Shown here one piece after another: positions 23,168-31,283 of a stretch of DNA of 43,489 nucleotides (the stretch's first letter is position 1; every line of letters starts with the position of its first letter). The translations under genes and the position numbers were made by a program. This DNA is from Hadesarchaea archaeon (GTDB lineage Archaea > Hadarchaeota > Hadarchaeia > Hadarchaeales > Hadarchaeaceae), in NCBI GenBank assembly GCA_029259175.1, contig JAPDJH010000016.1, forward strand, positions 1 through 43,489. Direction: 5' to 3'. Under the pieces are notes generated by a model. That model worked only from the letters and a program-made list of their open reading frames with translations. It made no database searches and was not told where the DNA came from.

Positions 23168-23458
23168 TCATCCCTTCCAGAGCCCCAGCGCCAGGCCGAC
23201 CAAGAAGGCTCCGGAGGAGTACGGAATGACGTTCACCCAGTCTTTAGCGGCGCTGGTTATGGTCGGCAGGTACCGCATCGCACTCTCGCGCACGCTTTCG
23301 AACGACAGCGAGCCGGTGGCAATCAGCAGGATCACCAGCGCAGCGAGGGCCGTGAGCAGCTTCATGGCGCGCCTGATGATGGCGCCGACCAGCAATCCCA
23401 TGAGGAAGGGCAGCGCCAGCGGGACAAGCCACGCGAGTTCTGGTGGAACTGACATCAA
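23168..23458 (-). CDS. Small membrane protein, possibly FUN14-like
   Basis: 96 residues with three hydrophobic stretches: LAWLVPLALPFLMGLLVGAI (about 8-27), LLTALAALVILLIATGSL (about 34-51) and SGAFLVGLALGLWKG at the very end. The ending with G-F-LxG-x-ALGL-x-KG and the basic IIRRAMK after the first helix resemble the FUN14 family of archaea. The match is suggestive only. It is separated from the vapBC pair by 41 bp and from the HerA-like gene by 50 bp. Confidence 0.55.
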   Translation of the reverse strand: MMSVPPELAWLVPLALPFLMGLLVGAIIRRAMKLLTALAALVILLIATGSLSFESVRESAMRYLPTITSAAKDWVNVIPYSSGAFLVGLALGLWKG

Positions 23459-23499
23459 AATGACTAGGACGGAGCGGGTTTAAATTATTCGAAAGCCGC

Positions 23500-23907
23500 T
23501 CAAAATCTTCTGGGCAACGGTCCGCGGTCGAAGTCTCTGTCAGCTGAGAGGATCTCCGCACATTTATGACGTAGAGCCGTTTCGAGGTGAACGGCATCCT
23601 CGAAATCGAGCCCGTAGCGTTCCACATGCCTTAAGGCCCTTTTGCAAATGCTGCTCTCGAGGCGCACTATCCTGAGGTTCTGGATGCCCGCGATGCTCTC
23701 AATCATTCTTCTCGGGTCGTGTTTTTTGATCACTCCTGCTTTGAAGAGACTCTCCATCACCCAATTCACCTGTACGAGCGAAAGGGCAGAAGTGATAGCG
23801 GTATTTCCGGCCTCAATGCTCTCCACGAGTTTCATCGCCTTTTCTCCGTAAACCGGGTCAGAAACCAGCCAGTAGACAAGAACGTTTGTATCAACGTAAA
23901 CGGACAA
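23500..23907 (-). CDS. vapC: VapC-type PIN-domain toxin
   Basis: A 135-residue PIN-domain ribonuclease, the toxin of a VapBC pair. Conserved acidic residues are visible in MSVYVDTNVLVYWLVSDPVY (first Asp, residue 6), VQVNWVMESLF (Glu, about 52), YGLDFEDAVHLETALRHK (Asp, about 101) and LSADRDFDR (about 120). Members usually cleave tRNA or rRNA at specific sites; the target cannot be read here. The antitoxin gene lies 10 bp upstream on the same strand, the usual antitoxin-toxin order. Confidence 0.92.
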   Translation of the reverse strand: MSVYVDTNVLVYWLVSDPVYGEKAMKLVESIEAGNTAITSALSLVQVNWVMESLFKAGVIKKHDPRRMIESIAGIQNLRIVRLESSICKRALRHVERYGLDFEDAVHLETALRHKCAEILSADRDFDRGPLPRRF

Positions 23908-23917
23908 TCGAATCCCT

Positions 23918-24151
23918 CTAGAGTTCAGGCTTCATCTTTTTGAGTATCTCGTCCACGTCGCCAATCGGCTTGTTTGCCTTGAAGATTCCATATCCTCGCT
24001 CGGCCATTTTGGGAAGCGGTTCAACAGTTATTTTTCTCTTATCGACTTTCACCACGCACCGCACTGGCGGTTTGATCCCCACTTTTTTCAGGATTCTTCC
24101 TATCGCCAATCTGCCCCTCTTGTCGATCTTCGCCACTTTTGTGATCGACAT
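23918..24151 (-). CDS. vapB: VapB-type AbrB/SpoVT antitoxin
   Basis: 77 residues from ATG 24151. The N-terminus SITKVAKIDKRGRLAIGRIL has the AbrB swapped-hairpin pattern (V..ID.KGR..IP). The C-terminal GIFKANKPIGDVDEILKKM forms the toxin-binding tail. The frame is open back to 24199, but that stretch contains the TATA box, so the downstream ATG with GGTGG before it is the real start. Antitoxin binding to its own promoter is the family rule. Confidence 0.88.
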   Translation of the reverse strand: MSITKVAKIDKRGRLAIGRILKKVGIKPPVRCVVKVDKRKITVEPLPKMAERGYGIFKANKPIGDVDEILKKMKPEL

Positions 24152-24180
24152 CTTTCCCACCACCACTCGGTTCCCCTTCT

Positions 24181-24190
24181 TTTTATAAAT
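24181..24190 (-). promoter_or_regulatory. TATA box of vapBC
   Basis: TTTATAAATT on the plus strand (AATTTATAAA on the minus strand) lies about 35 bp upstream of the vapB ATG at 24151. It also lies inside the extended vapB frame, which argues against the longer start. Confidence 0.5.
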
Positions 24191-24268
24191 TGCCCTCAAA
24201 TTAAATAAGGGTTAATTAAAACATCCCTAGTTTCAAATGAGGTCTATCGTAGCAATTTAAAAAGACGT

Positions 24269-25660
24269 TTGAATTTCAAGAAAATTTTGGGGCTGATTCC
24301 TGTGGAGGAAAGACCCACGGTCTCATTAAAGGAATGGGAACGCGTAGCGGCCCACACTCACATAACCGGTCTGGGTCTTGAGAACGGAAAAGCAAAACCA
24401 GTGGCGGCTGGAATGGTCGGTCAGACCAAGGCCCGTGAAGCGGCTGGACTGGTGGTCGAACTCGTGCGCAAAGGCAAGTTCGCCGGACGCGCTGTTCTTC
24501 TAGCTGGACCTCCAGGAACCGGTAAAACCGCGCTTGCGATCGCGATTGCCAAAGAACTCGGCCGCGACGTCCCCGTAGTTCCGCTCACAGCTTCAGAGAT
24601 ATATTCAGCAGAAATCAAGAAAACCGAGTTCCTTACCCAGGCCCTCCGCCGTGCTATCGGGGTACGCATTCGCGAAATGCGCCGGGTATACGAGGGAAAA
24701 GTGGAGGAACTCTCCCTCCGCCAGGAGCCCCACCCGTACAATCCATACGTCAAGGTACCCGTAGGAGGAACCATTAAACTTGCAACGAAGGATTCTTCTC
24801 AGAAGCTTTCCATGGACCAGTCTTTTGCCATATCCTTGCTCCGCCAAGGGGTAGAAACGGGCGACGTGATTCAGATCGACATCGACGGTGGGCGAGTGGT
24901 GAAGCTGGGCAGATCTAAGGAAGCCGCCGAGAAAGAGAAACTCGATCTTTCTGCCGTGCCCGTGGTGGAAGTTCCAGACGGGCCGGTGCTCAAAAACAAG
25001 GAGTTCGTTTATACCGTTACCCTGCACGATCTCGACCTAGCACACTCCCGTAGCGAGGTGAGCTTTTTCGGTTTGCTTTTCGGCGGTGAGGGACGAAAGG
25101 AGATCTCAGCGGAGACCCGGTCGACGGTCGACGAAACGGTGAAGGAGTGGGTGGAGCAGGGGCGCGCGGAGATATTGCCCGGTGTGGTGTTCATCGACGA
25201 ATGCTCTATGCTGGATATCGAGACTTTTGCATTTCTTGGCCGCGCGATGGAGCAAGAACTTTCCCCGATTATCATCTTCGCAACCAACCGCGGCGTCACC
25301 ACTGTCCGTGGCACCGATTTCAAGGCTCCGCACGGAATGCCATTGGATCTGCTCGATCGTCTGCTCATCATCACGACCCACCCGTACTCAAAGGAGGAAA
25401 TCTTGGAGATCCTGAAGATCCGTGCAAAAACTGAAAAAATCAACCTCTCCAAAGAAGCACTCGAGTACTTGGCGGAGATCGGGGAGGCGAACTCTCTAAG
25501 GTATGCGGTTCAGCTCTTGGCTCCCGCCGCCGAAGTTGCGGGAGCTGAGAAGGCAAAGCAGGTGGGAAAGAAGCATGTGGAGCGCGTGCAGAGCCTGTTC
25601 GTGGATGTTTCCCGATCCGTCCAGCATCTCAGGGAATACGAGGAGCGGATGTTGAAGTGA
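24269..25660 (+). CDS. TIP49/RuvB-like AAA+ ATPase
   Basis: A 463-residue homologue of eukaryotic RuvBL1/2 (Pontin/Reptin). The N-terminal part runs ITGLGLENGKAKPVAAGMVG into VGQTKAREAAGLVVELVRKG, then Walker A LLAGPPGTGKTALAIAIAKE (about 77-96). A family-specific insertion of about 170 residues between Walker A and Walker B contains an OB-fold-like domain (about 140-250). Walker B is PGVVFIDECSMLDIETFAFL (about 303-322), with sensor 1 IIIFATNRGVTTVRGTDFKA and the end GEANSLRYAVQLLAPAAEVA. The start is a TTG at 24269 with an A/T-rich region upstream; no ATG is better placed. In eukaryotes the family builds chromatin and RNP complexes. The archaeal role is not settled. Confidence 0.93.
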   Translation: MNFKKILGLIPVEERPTVSLKEWERVAAHTHITGLGLENGKAKPVAAGMVGQTKAREAAGLVVELVRKGKFAGRAVLLAGPPGTGKTALAIAIAKELGRDVPVVPLTASEIYSAEIKKTEFLTQALRRAIGVRIREMRRVYEGKVEELSLRQEPHPYNPYVKVPVGGTIKLATKDSSQKLSMDQSFAISLLRQGVETGDVIQIDIDGGRVVKLGRSKEAAEKEKLDLSAVPVVEVPDGPVLKNKEFVYTVTLHDLDLAHSRSEVSFFGLLFGGEGRKEISAETRSTVDETVKEWVEQGRAEILPGVVFIDECSMLDIETFAFLGRAMEQELSPIIIFATNRGVTTVRGTDFKAPHGMPLDLLDRLLIITTHPYSKEEILEILKIRAKTEKINLSKEALEYLAEIGEANSLRYAVQLLAPAAEVAGAEKAKQVGKKHVERVQSLFVDVSRSVQHLREYEERMLK

Positions 25661-25674
25661 GGGGGCCCGGGGGT

Positions 25675-26013
25675 TCAGCCGGATTTAAAATAGCAGATGT
25701 GAAGCTTCTCGTTGTAGATTCTTGGCTCCGGGAGCTTCCTAGTCTGGCGGGGTGAAACGTTGTCGGCGCGGCTCCATCCGTGCATCCGTGCGTTGGCCTC
25801 GAACCCGAAGTCCAGCTTGAGCAGACAGCGGTGCATCTTTTGGAGCACACACTTCGTGTCTTGCTGAATCTCCTTGATCTCGTGCAGAAGCTTTAGGGTC
25901 TGACGGTTGGAATTTTCGATTATCCGCTGGGTCTGTCTGCTCGTCAGCCAGTTGGTGAGGAGGACTGGTAGGGTTATCCCGATCAAAGCCGTCAGGAGAT
26001 CCATCACACCCAT
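25675..26013 (-). CDS. Small membrane-anchored hypothetical protein
   Basis: About 112 residues from ATG 26013 (or 109 from 26004, which has GGTG just before it). The N-terminus has one hydrophobic helix (LLTALIGITLPVLLTNWLTS, about residues 5-24). Then comes a helical and probably coiled-coil segment (QTLKLLHEIKEIQQDTKCVL, about 38-57) and a basic, less regular tail. The frame is open further upstream to 26139 but crosses the promoter of the hydrogenase operon, so I reject that extension. I do not recognise a family. It is divergent from mbhA. Confidence 0.5.
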   Translation of the reverse strand: MGVMDLLTALIGITLPVLLTNWLTSRQTQRIIENSNRQTLKLLHEIKEIQQDTKCVLQKMHRCLLKLDFGFEANARMHGWSRADNVSPRQTRKLPEPRIYNEKLHICYFKSG

Positions 26014-26068
26014 ATTCTTTTCACTCGCTTCTATTTCTCCCTTTCTTCGCCTACGCTTCGCGTGGAGG

Positions 26069-26078
26069 TTGCTTATAA
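26069..26078. promoter_or_regulatory. TATA box of the mbh operon
   Basis: GCTTATAAAG lies about 42 bp upstream of the mbhA ATG at 26115. It could also serve the divergent small membrane protein gene about 60 bp away. Confidence 0.45.
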
Positions 26079-26114
26079 AGAAAGAATAAGCCTCTCCAAT
26101 CACATTCTGATGAG

Positions 26115-26693
26115 ATGAAAAAAACATCTGCGGGAGCACTTAACAAAAGGTTAAAATCCCCTCTTCAGTTAAACCTCTCGGGTGATTGCACGGAAAAGAC
26201 CCGATTGGTAGTGGCTTTCTTAGTATTGTGGGTGGCCTGGATATTGTTTACCATTTCGTTGGACCCTCAAGAACTAGCTGTTGGTGCTCTAATATCTTTC
26301 ATCGTTGCGTGGTTGACAGCACCCTTTCTGTTCCGCCATCCTCCCATCCGCCAGCTTCGCTTATCCCGGATCTTCAATGCGCTGATCTATCTTCCCACCT
26401 ATTTGATAGCAGAGATTAGAGCCCATCTGAAAGTGATCTACCTAATCCTTCATCCGCGCATGCCCATCCGCCCCGGAATAGTCAAAGTGCCCACAGCTCT
26501 CAAGACGGACTTCGGCATCACTGCGCTCGCTGACTCGATCACAATGACTCCGGGAACTTTGAGCGTAGATGTGAAGGAGTCCGAACCGGCCTTATATGTA
26601 CATTGGATCGATGTCAAATCCACGGATCCGCAGACGACGAGTGCCCAAGTGGCAAAGCCCTTCGAAAAGTATCTTTCGGAGGTGTTCGGATGA
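26115..26693 (+). CDS. mbhA: Mbh subunit A (MnhE/MrpE-like antiporter subunit)
   Basis: 192 residues. The MnhE-like core begins near residue 30 with LVVAFLVLWVAWILFTISLD, continues with a second helix (LAVGALISFIVAWLTAPF) and IYLPTYLIAEIRAHLKVIYL, and ends with the typical soluble part (LADSITMTPGTLSVDVKE, then LYVHWIDVKS). The N-terminal 25 residues are extra. It is the first gene of the 14-gene Mbh operon and part of the Mrp-like ion-translocating module that couples H2 evolution to Na+ or H+ transport. Its stop overlaps mbhB by four bases. Confidence 0.93.
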   Translation: MKKTSAGALNKRLKSPLQLNLSGDCTEKTRLVVAFLVLWVAWILFTISLDPQELAVGALISFIVAWLTAPFLFRHPPIRQLRLSRIFNALIYLPTYLIAEIRAHLKVIYLILHPRMPIRPGIVKVPTALKTDFGITALADSITMTPGTLSVDVKESEPALYVHWIDVKSTDPQTTSAQVAKPFEKYLSEVFG

Positions 26694-26953
26694 GTGCCGT
26701 CATATTTTTTGTAGCCGTTCTTGTGGTTTCCGCCTTTCTCTGTCTGCTCCGTGCAATTCTTGGTCCTTCAGCTCCAGACCGGGTGGTGGCCATAGACGCT
26801 CTGACCTCTCTGGTGGTGGGCGCACTCGCGCTGCTCGCTGTTTACTATCGGGCCTCCATTCTGTTGGACATAGCGTTGGTCTACGCTCTGCTGGCTTTTC
26901 TTGGAACTCTTGCTATTGCAAAATACTTGGAGGGGAGGAGGCTGGAAGAATGA
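26690..26953 (+). CDS. mbhB: Mbh subunit B (MnhF/MrpF-like)
   Basis: 87 residues from ATG 26690 (ATGA overlap with mbhA). Three membrane helices are visible: VIFFVAVLVVSAFLCLLRAI, the MnhF signature GPSAPDRVVAIDALTSLVVG and ILLDIALVYALLAFLGTLAI. MrpF-type subunits sit in the cation-translocating half of Mbh. The next gene overlaps its stop by four bases. Confidence 0.94.
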   Translation: MSAVIFFVAVLVVSAFLCLLRAILGPSAPDRVVAIDALTSLVVGALALLAVYYRASILLDIALVYALLAFLGTLAIAKYLEGRRLEE

Positions 26954-27276
26954 TCGAGATGCTGGCGTACGCGCTGATGGCTTTAGGTGTTTTCTGCTCT
27001 CTAGTGGGCGGCGTGGGTTTGATACGCTTCCCCGACGTTTACACACGCTTGCACGCCAACACCGTCCTCGTGGTGGGCGGCGTGATGGTTTTGCTTTTAG
27101 CTACCGCCATATTTGCACACACTTGGTCTTTTTCCGTTAAAGCCATCCTTATCGCGGTGTTTCTTTTTATCACTAACCCCGTAGGTGCCCACGCTATTGC
27201 CCGTGCTGCCCACCGCTCTGGCGTTCCCCTCTGGAAAGAAAGTGTTTCAGATGCTCTCCGCGAGGAGGCGAAGTAA
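26950..27276 (+). CDS. mbhC: Mbh subunit C (MnhG/MrpG-like)
   Basis: 108 residues from ATG 26950. Seen: LAYALMALGVFCSLVGGVGL, the MnhG signature IRFPDVYTRLHANTVLVVGG (residues about 25-44), a further helix pair and TNPVGAHAIARAAHRSGVPL near 76. Part of the Mrp-like module of Mbh. Confidence 0.95.
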   Translation: MIEMLAYALMALGVFCSLVGGVGLIRFPDVYTRLHANTVLVVGGVMVLLLATAIFAHTWSFSVKAILIAVFLFITNPVGAHAIARAAHRSGVPLWKESVSDALREEAK

Positions 27277-27277
27277 G

Positions 27278-27520
27278 ATGGAAATCGTGATTCAAGAGGC
27301 GGCGCTGGTCTTCATGTTCGTGCTTTACTTGCTGGCAATCGAGTTTCGAGACCTGTTGTACTCAGTCATCCTGCTTGGGGGAGCCAGTGTTCTGTTGGCA
27401 TTTGTGTTCTACACTCTGCAAGCGCCCGATATCGCCATCACACAGGCAGCAGTGGGGGCGGGGGTAAGCACGGTTCTGTTTGTCATTGCGGTGAGCCGCA
27501 CGAGGAGGGAAGAGGGATGA
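27278..27520 (+). CDS. mbhD: Mbh subunit D (MnhB N-terminal/DUF4040-like)
   Basis: 80 residues from ATG 27278, one base after the mbhC stop codon; the longer open frame overlaps mbhC and has no family similarity. It has the DUF4040-type core: ALVFMFVLYLLAIEFRDLLY, then LGGASVLLAFVFYTLQAPDI and AITQAAVGAGVSTVLFVIAV. This corresponds to the segment fused into MrpA in bacteria. Its stop overlaps mbhE. Confidence 0.93.
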   Translation: MEIVIQEAALVFMFVLYLLAIEFRDLLYSVILLGGASVLLAFVFYTLQAPDIAITQAAVGAGVSTVLFVIAVSRTRREEG

Positions 27521-27807
27521 ATCGCGAGTTTCTCCGATTGCTGACGGCGGTGGCGGTGGGTCTCCTTTTGTTGGTGGCTGTGTATGCGGTTCTCCCGTCC
27601 TTTGGAGAGTTTCCCCAATCGCGTGAGAACACGGCGGTTGGGCAACGGATTTTGGAGGAGGCCCCCTCACAGACAGGGGCGACCAATGTGGTTACCAGCG
27701 TGGTCTGGGGTTACAGGGGCTATGACACATTTGGCGAGGCCACCGTGCTGTTCACCGCTGTGGTCGGTGTTCTGATGGTGTTGAGAGCTGGTGGGAGGAG
27801 AGAGTGA
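27517..27807 (+). CDS. mbhE: Mbh subunit E
   Basis: 96 residues. One N-terminal helix (LLTAVAVGLLLLVAVYAVLP) and the MbhE-type signature NVVTSVVWGYRGYDTFGEAT (residues about 57-76), followed by a short last helix. In bacterial Mrp the equivalent sequence is the C-terminal part of MrpA. ATGA overlap with mbhD. Confidence 0.93.
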   Translation: MNREFLRLLTAVAVGLLLLVAVYAVLPSFGEFPQSRENTAVGQRILEEAPSQTGATNVVTSVVWGYRGYDTFGEATVLFTAVVGVLMVLRAGGRRE

Positions 27808-28247
27808 TGGCGGGGATGTCCATTATCGTTCGAACAGTGGCTAGATTTTTAACGCCTTTCTTGCTCTTGTTCGGCGCCTATATTGTTGTACACGGACATC
27901 TCACACCCGGGGGCGGATTTCCCGGAGGAGTAATCATCGCTGCTGCGGTAGTTCTGGTAATCATCGCGTACGGTCTAGATTCAGTTCTCCGTGGTTTGTC
28001 TATTAGCAAAACCGAGCTGCTCGAAAGCATTGGAGCCATTGGAGTAGCGCTCATAGGGATTCTTGGGATAATTGCCGGTTCGGCGTTTTTGCAAAACGTT
28101 TTTCCCACGGGAGAGCTGGGGCGTTTGTTCAGTGCGGGCGAGTTGCCTCTCCTTTACTTGAGCGTGGGCATCAAGGTGATGGCCGGAATAATGCTGATAT
28201 GTTTTGCCATGTTGTTCGCGTTCTGGAGGGAGGAACATGAGCATTAA
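27807..28247 (+). CDS. mbhF: Mbh subunit F (MnhB/MrpB-like)
   Basis: About 146 residues. The ATG at 27807 stands seven bases after GGAGGAG; a GTG at 27804 would overlap the previous stop by four bases and is equally possible. Family motif HGHLTPGGGFPGGVIIAAAV (residues about 28-47), preceded by FLTPFLLLFGAYIVV. Four hydrophobic helices in all. Part of the Mrp-like module. Confidence 0.94.
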   Translation: MAGMSIIVRTVARFLTPFLLLFGAYIVVHGHLTPGGGFPGGVIIAAAVVLVIIAYGLDSVLRGLSISKTELLESIGAIGVALIGILGIIAGSAFLQNVFPTGELGRLFSAGELPLLYLSVGIKVMAGIMLICFAMLFAFWREEHEH

Positions 28248-28596
28248 CTATGCGGTAGCAATGATGCTGGTCGGATTGGGCCTCTACTGTTTGGTTGTAA
28301 AACGCAATCTCATCAAGCTGGTCATAGGACTTTCGGTGATCACCGATGGAATTCATCTTTTGCTGATAAGCATCGGGTATCGAAGCGGGGGCATACCGCC
28401 AATCGTTACGTCGGCCTACATGGACAATCTTGAGGGCTTTGCAGCACGGGCGGTCGATCCAGTCCCGCAGGCCCTAGTTTTGACTTCCATCGTTATTAGC
28501 GTGTGTGTGTTGGCTCTCGCGCTCTCTTTGGCCATCTATGCGTATCGCCACTATGGAACTCTGGACGTTAGAAAGCTCAGGAGGCTGAGAGAGTGA
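28237..28596 (+). CDS. mbhG: Mbh subunit G (MnhC/NuoK-like)
   Basis: 119 residues from ATG 28237. NuoK/MrpC-like with three helices: AVAMMLVGLGLYCLVVKRNL, IKLVIGLSVITDGIHLLLIS and PQALVLTSIVISVCVLALAL, the last being the family signature (DPVPQALVLTSIVIS). It overlaps mbhF by 11 bases and mbhH by four. Confidence 0.95.
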   Translation: MSINYAVAMMLVGLGLYCLVVKRNLIKLVIGLSVITDGIHLLLISIGYRSGGIPPIVTSAYMDNLEGFAARAVDPVPQALVLTSIVISVCVLALALSLAIYAYRHYGTLDVRKLRRLRE

Positions 28597-30089
28597 TTCC
28601 GCACGCCCCAATTCTTGCCGTTTTTCTGCCGTTGCTCGCTGCATTTGTTCTCCCCTTGGTCTCTCTGCTGGAGAGGCGGTACAAGATCCCCCTTGCCAAA
28701 GAGTGGGTTTCCGCGATTTTTGTGATAGCAGAGGTTATGGTGGTGTTCAGCGTGTTTCCGGATGCTAAGAGTTCTGTTGTTGCTTATCAGCTAGGTGGAT
28801 GGGCGCCACCTTTGGGCATAGTTCTTGCAATAGATGCTCTGAGCGCTCTGGCAGCGCTCATAATTGTTACGGTGGGCGCGCTGGTGTTTATTTACTCCTT
28901 TATTTATATGCGCCGGGAAAGCGGAGTGGAACACTATTATGCTTTGCTCTTTCTTCTCTTGGGAGGATGTGTGGGAGTGGTGTTCACCGGGGATATTTTC
29001 AATTTCTATGTGTTTTTCGAAATCATGTCGATTGCTTCTTATGCCTTGGTGGCGTTCCGTCGGCATCTCTGGGGTATTGAAGCGGCAATAAAATACCTAA
29101 TAGTTGGTTCGCTTGGAACCTCCTTCATTCTGTTGGGGATCGTCTTTCTCTACGGCCGGTTCGGAACCCTGACGATGGCTAATATAATGGAACTCATGGG
29201 GCAAGTAGCGGCCAGAGACCTGGTGATCCCGCTGACGTGCTTTCTTGTAGGTATTGGAATCAAAGTGGCGATGGTTCCTTTCCACTTCTGGTTGCCCGAT
29301 GCCTATCAGGGGGCCCCATCTCCGGTCTCAGCGTTTTTCTCAGGTGCTACGGCAACCGTTGGGGTGTACGCTATAGCTCGAATAGTATACGTGTTGTTCG
29401 GCGCAGCCAGCGTGGGGAGTTTGCTGGTGGTTTTAGGATTGATCACCATGGTGGTGGGGGCGCTGATGGCACTGGTTCAGCGCGATCTAAAGCGCCTGCT
29501 TGCTTATTCGGGGATCTCGCAAATGGGTTACGTGCTGGTTGGTCTTGGTCTCGGCACAGCCTTAGGAATCCAAGGGGCCCTGTTCCACATTTTCAACAAC
29601 GCCGTGTACAAGACCCTTCTGTTCATGCTCGTGGGTGCGGTTATATGGAGGGTGGGGACCAGCCGCATGGACGAGCTCGGCGGGCTCTGGAAGAATATGC
29701 CCATAACTGCGTTCATGTTTTTACTCGGCTCGCTGGCCATCGCTGGAATTCCTCCACTCAACGGATTTGCGAGCAAGTGGATGATCTACTTGGCGGGGAT
29801 AGAATACGGTGGATGGGGCTACGTGGTGACCGCGATCGCACTCATAGTGAGTGCTCTCACTCTGGCCTATTTCCTGAAGGCTCTGAGTTCGGTTTTTCTT
29901 GGGCAGCGTCCGTCGCATCTCGCTAATGTGAAGGAGCCCCCGGCAGCGATGCTTCTTCCGGCGATGGTGCTTGCGGTGCTTTGCGTGGTTTTCGGAGTGC
30001 TTCCACAATTGGGCGTTGATCTCGTGGAGCCCGCCCAGAGAGCGATTTCCGACCTAAACGGCTATATAGTTGGGGTGATGGGTGGTTGA
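28593..30089 (+). CDS. mbhH: Mbh subunit H (MnhD/NuoN-like proton-pumping subunit)
   Basis: 498 residues, about 14 transmembrane helices. Belongs to the Proton_antipo_M family. Seen: VFTGDIFNFYVFFEIMSIAS (about 131-150), IEAAIKYLIVGSLGTSFILL (about 164-183, lysine of the antiporter channel), VAMVPFHFWLPDAYQGAPSP (about 226-245) and DLKRLLAYSGISQMGYVLVG (about 299-318). The start is a GTG in a GTGA overlap with mbhG. It is the main ion-translocating subunit of the complex. Confidence 0.96.
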   Translation: MIPHAPILAVFLPLLAAFVLPLVSLLERRYKIPLAKEWVSAIFVIAEVMVVFSVFPDAKSSVVAYQLGGWAPPLGIVLAIDALSALAALIIVTVGALVFIYSFIYMRRESGVEHYYALLFLLLGGCVGVVFTGDIFNFYVFFEIMSIASYALVAFRRHLWGIEAAIKYLIVGSLGTSFILLGIVFLYGRFGTLTMANIMELMGQVAARDLVIPLTCFLVGIGIKVAMVPFHFWLPDAYQGAPSPVSAFFSGATATVGVYAIARIVYVLFGAASVGSLLVVLGLITMVVGALMALVQRDLKRLLAYSGISQMGYVLVGLGLGTALGIQGALFHIFNNAVYKTLLFMLVGAVIWRVGTSRMDELGGLWKNMPITAFMFLLGSLAIAGIPPLNGFASKWMIYLAGIEYGGWGYVVTAIALIVSALTLAYFLKALSSVFLGQRPSHLANVKEPPAAMLLPAMVLAVLCVVFGVLPQLGVDLVEPAQRAISDLNGYIVGVMGG

Positions 30090-30445
30090 TGATGGCGGAT
30101 TCAGTAGTTTTTGGTCCAGGTTTTTGGGGACCCATAATCGCCACAGCCTCCATGCTTTTGATCGCTGGAGCGGGATATCTGCTGATTTTAGCCAGTCGCA
30201 GGATTTCTCCTCGGCGTCCGACGTCAGAGAAACTAACCACCTATGCGTGCGGTGAGGACGTTTCGCCGAGCCAGACCAGACCAGACGCAGAGTTCTTCTT
30301 TTCGCCCATTCGCAGAGTCTTCCGACCCTTCTACCGTTACATCGGGGCGAAACACACGGGCGAGCTGTCTCTTTACGTGTGGTGGGTGTTGATCGGTGCC
30401 TTAGTTTTAGTTGTGTTGACGGCCCACGGATTGGGGGTGTTGTGA
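30089..30445 (+). CDS. mbhI: Mbh subunit I
   Basis: 118 residues from ATG 30089 (ATG 30092, better spaced from GGTGG, or TTG 30086 are possible). The motif TSEKLTTYACGEDVSPSQ (about 45-62), with helices before and after, matches the MbhI subunit that joins the Mrp-like and hydrogenase modules. It overlaps mbhH and abuts mbhJ. Confidence 0.9.
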   Translation: MMADSVVFGPGFWGPIIATASMLLIAGAGYLLILASRRISPRRPTSEKLTTYACGEDVSPSQTRPDAEFFFSPIRRVFRPFYRYIGAKHTGELSLYVWWVLIGALVLVVLTAHGLGVL

Positions 30446-30861
30446 TGGGGATCGCCAATTTCTTCCGCCGCAAATCTCCTTGGTTGCTTCACTTTGATTC
30501 TGGGGGCTGCAACGGGTGCAGTATTGAAGTGGTGGCTGCTCTGACCCCGCGCTTTGATGTCGAGCGTTTCGGAATGCTCGCAAAGGGATCTCCACGTCAT
30601 GCTGACATTTTGGTCGTCACCGGACCGGTCACGCGGCAGTGCTTGCCAAGACTTAAGCGGATATACGAGCAGATGCCGGAGCCAAAAATCGTCGTGGCTG
30701 TGGGCTCGTGCGCGATTACGAACGGAGCTTTCGATGGATGCTACAATGTAGTTGGCCCCCTTGACAAGCACCTTCCGGTACGGGCTTACGTTCCGGGCTG
30801 TCCCCCCAGACCAGAGGCCATAATCCATGGTCTGATGGCTGTGCTGGAGGAGTTGAAATGA
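30445..30861 (+). CDS. mbhJ: Mbh subunit J, hydrogenase small subunit (NuoB-like)
   Basis: 138 residues from ATG 30445. Carries the proximal [4Fe-4S] cluster: DSGGCNGCSIEVVAALTPRF (two Cys, about 19-38), VAVGSCAITNGAFDGCY (about 85-101) and VPGCPPRPEAIIHGLMA (about 115-131). All four ligands are present. The N-terminus is short, as in group 4 energy-converting hydrogenases. It overlaps mbhI by one base and mbhK by four. Confidence 0.97.
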   Translation: MGIANFFRRKSPWLLHFDSGGCNGCSIEVVAALTPRFDVERFGMLAKGSPRHADILVVTGPVTRQCLPRLKRIYEQMPEPKIVVAVGSCAITNGAFDGCYNVVGPLDKHLPVRAYVPGCPPRPEAIIHGLMAVLEELK

Positions 30862-31283
30862 AAGCGAGTGAGGTCATCCAGCTACTGGAAGGCCTGATCG
30901 AAGAGGTGAAAACGGTTGGCAATCGCAGGGTGTTTGCAACAGCATCGAAGGAACGATTTCGAGAAGTGCTCCAGCGCCTGAGAGAAAAAGAGGTGCGGCA
31001 CGTTTCTACAATTTCCGGGGTCGACCGCGGATCCCACATAAGTGTAGTATACCACTTTGATTGTAGGCCGTGTTTGCTGAACTTGCGAGTGGATCTCCCG
31101 AAGGATAATCCCGAGATTCGCACGATCACGGATCTGTTTCCGGGTGCGGAGATCTATGAGCGTGACTTGATGGAGATGCTGGGGGTGAAGGTGAGCGAGC
31201 ACCCGGACCCGCGCCGGTTCTTCCTGCCGGATGATTGGCCAGAGGGGGTTTATCCGCTTCGCAAGGAGGTGAAACAACCGTGA
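30858..31283 (+). CDS. mbhK: Mbh subunit K (NuoC-like)
   Basis: 141 residues. Complex I 30-kDa (NuoC) fold with the ISVVYHFDCRPCLLNLRVDL segment, then DLFPGAEIYERDLMEMLGVK (about 91-110) and HPDPRRFFLPDDWPEGVYPL (about 114-133), the family signature. It supports the large subunit. ATGA overlap with mbhJ; the GTG of mbhL overlaps its stop. Confidence 0.95.
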   Translation: MKASEVIQLLEGLIEEVKTVGNRRVFATASKERFREVLQRLREKEVRHVSTISGVDRGSHISVVYHFDCRPCLLNLRVDLPKDNPEIRTITDLFPGAEIYERDLMEMLGVKVSEHPDPRRFFLPDDWPEGVYPLRKEVKQP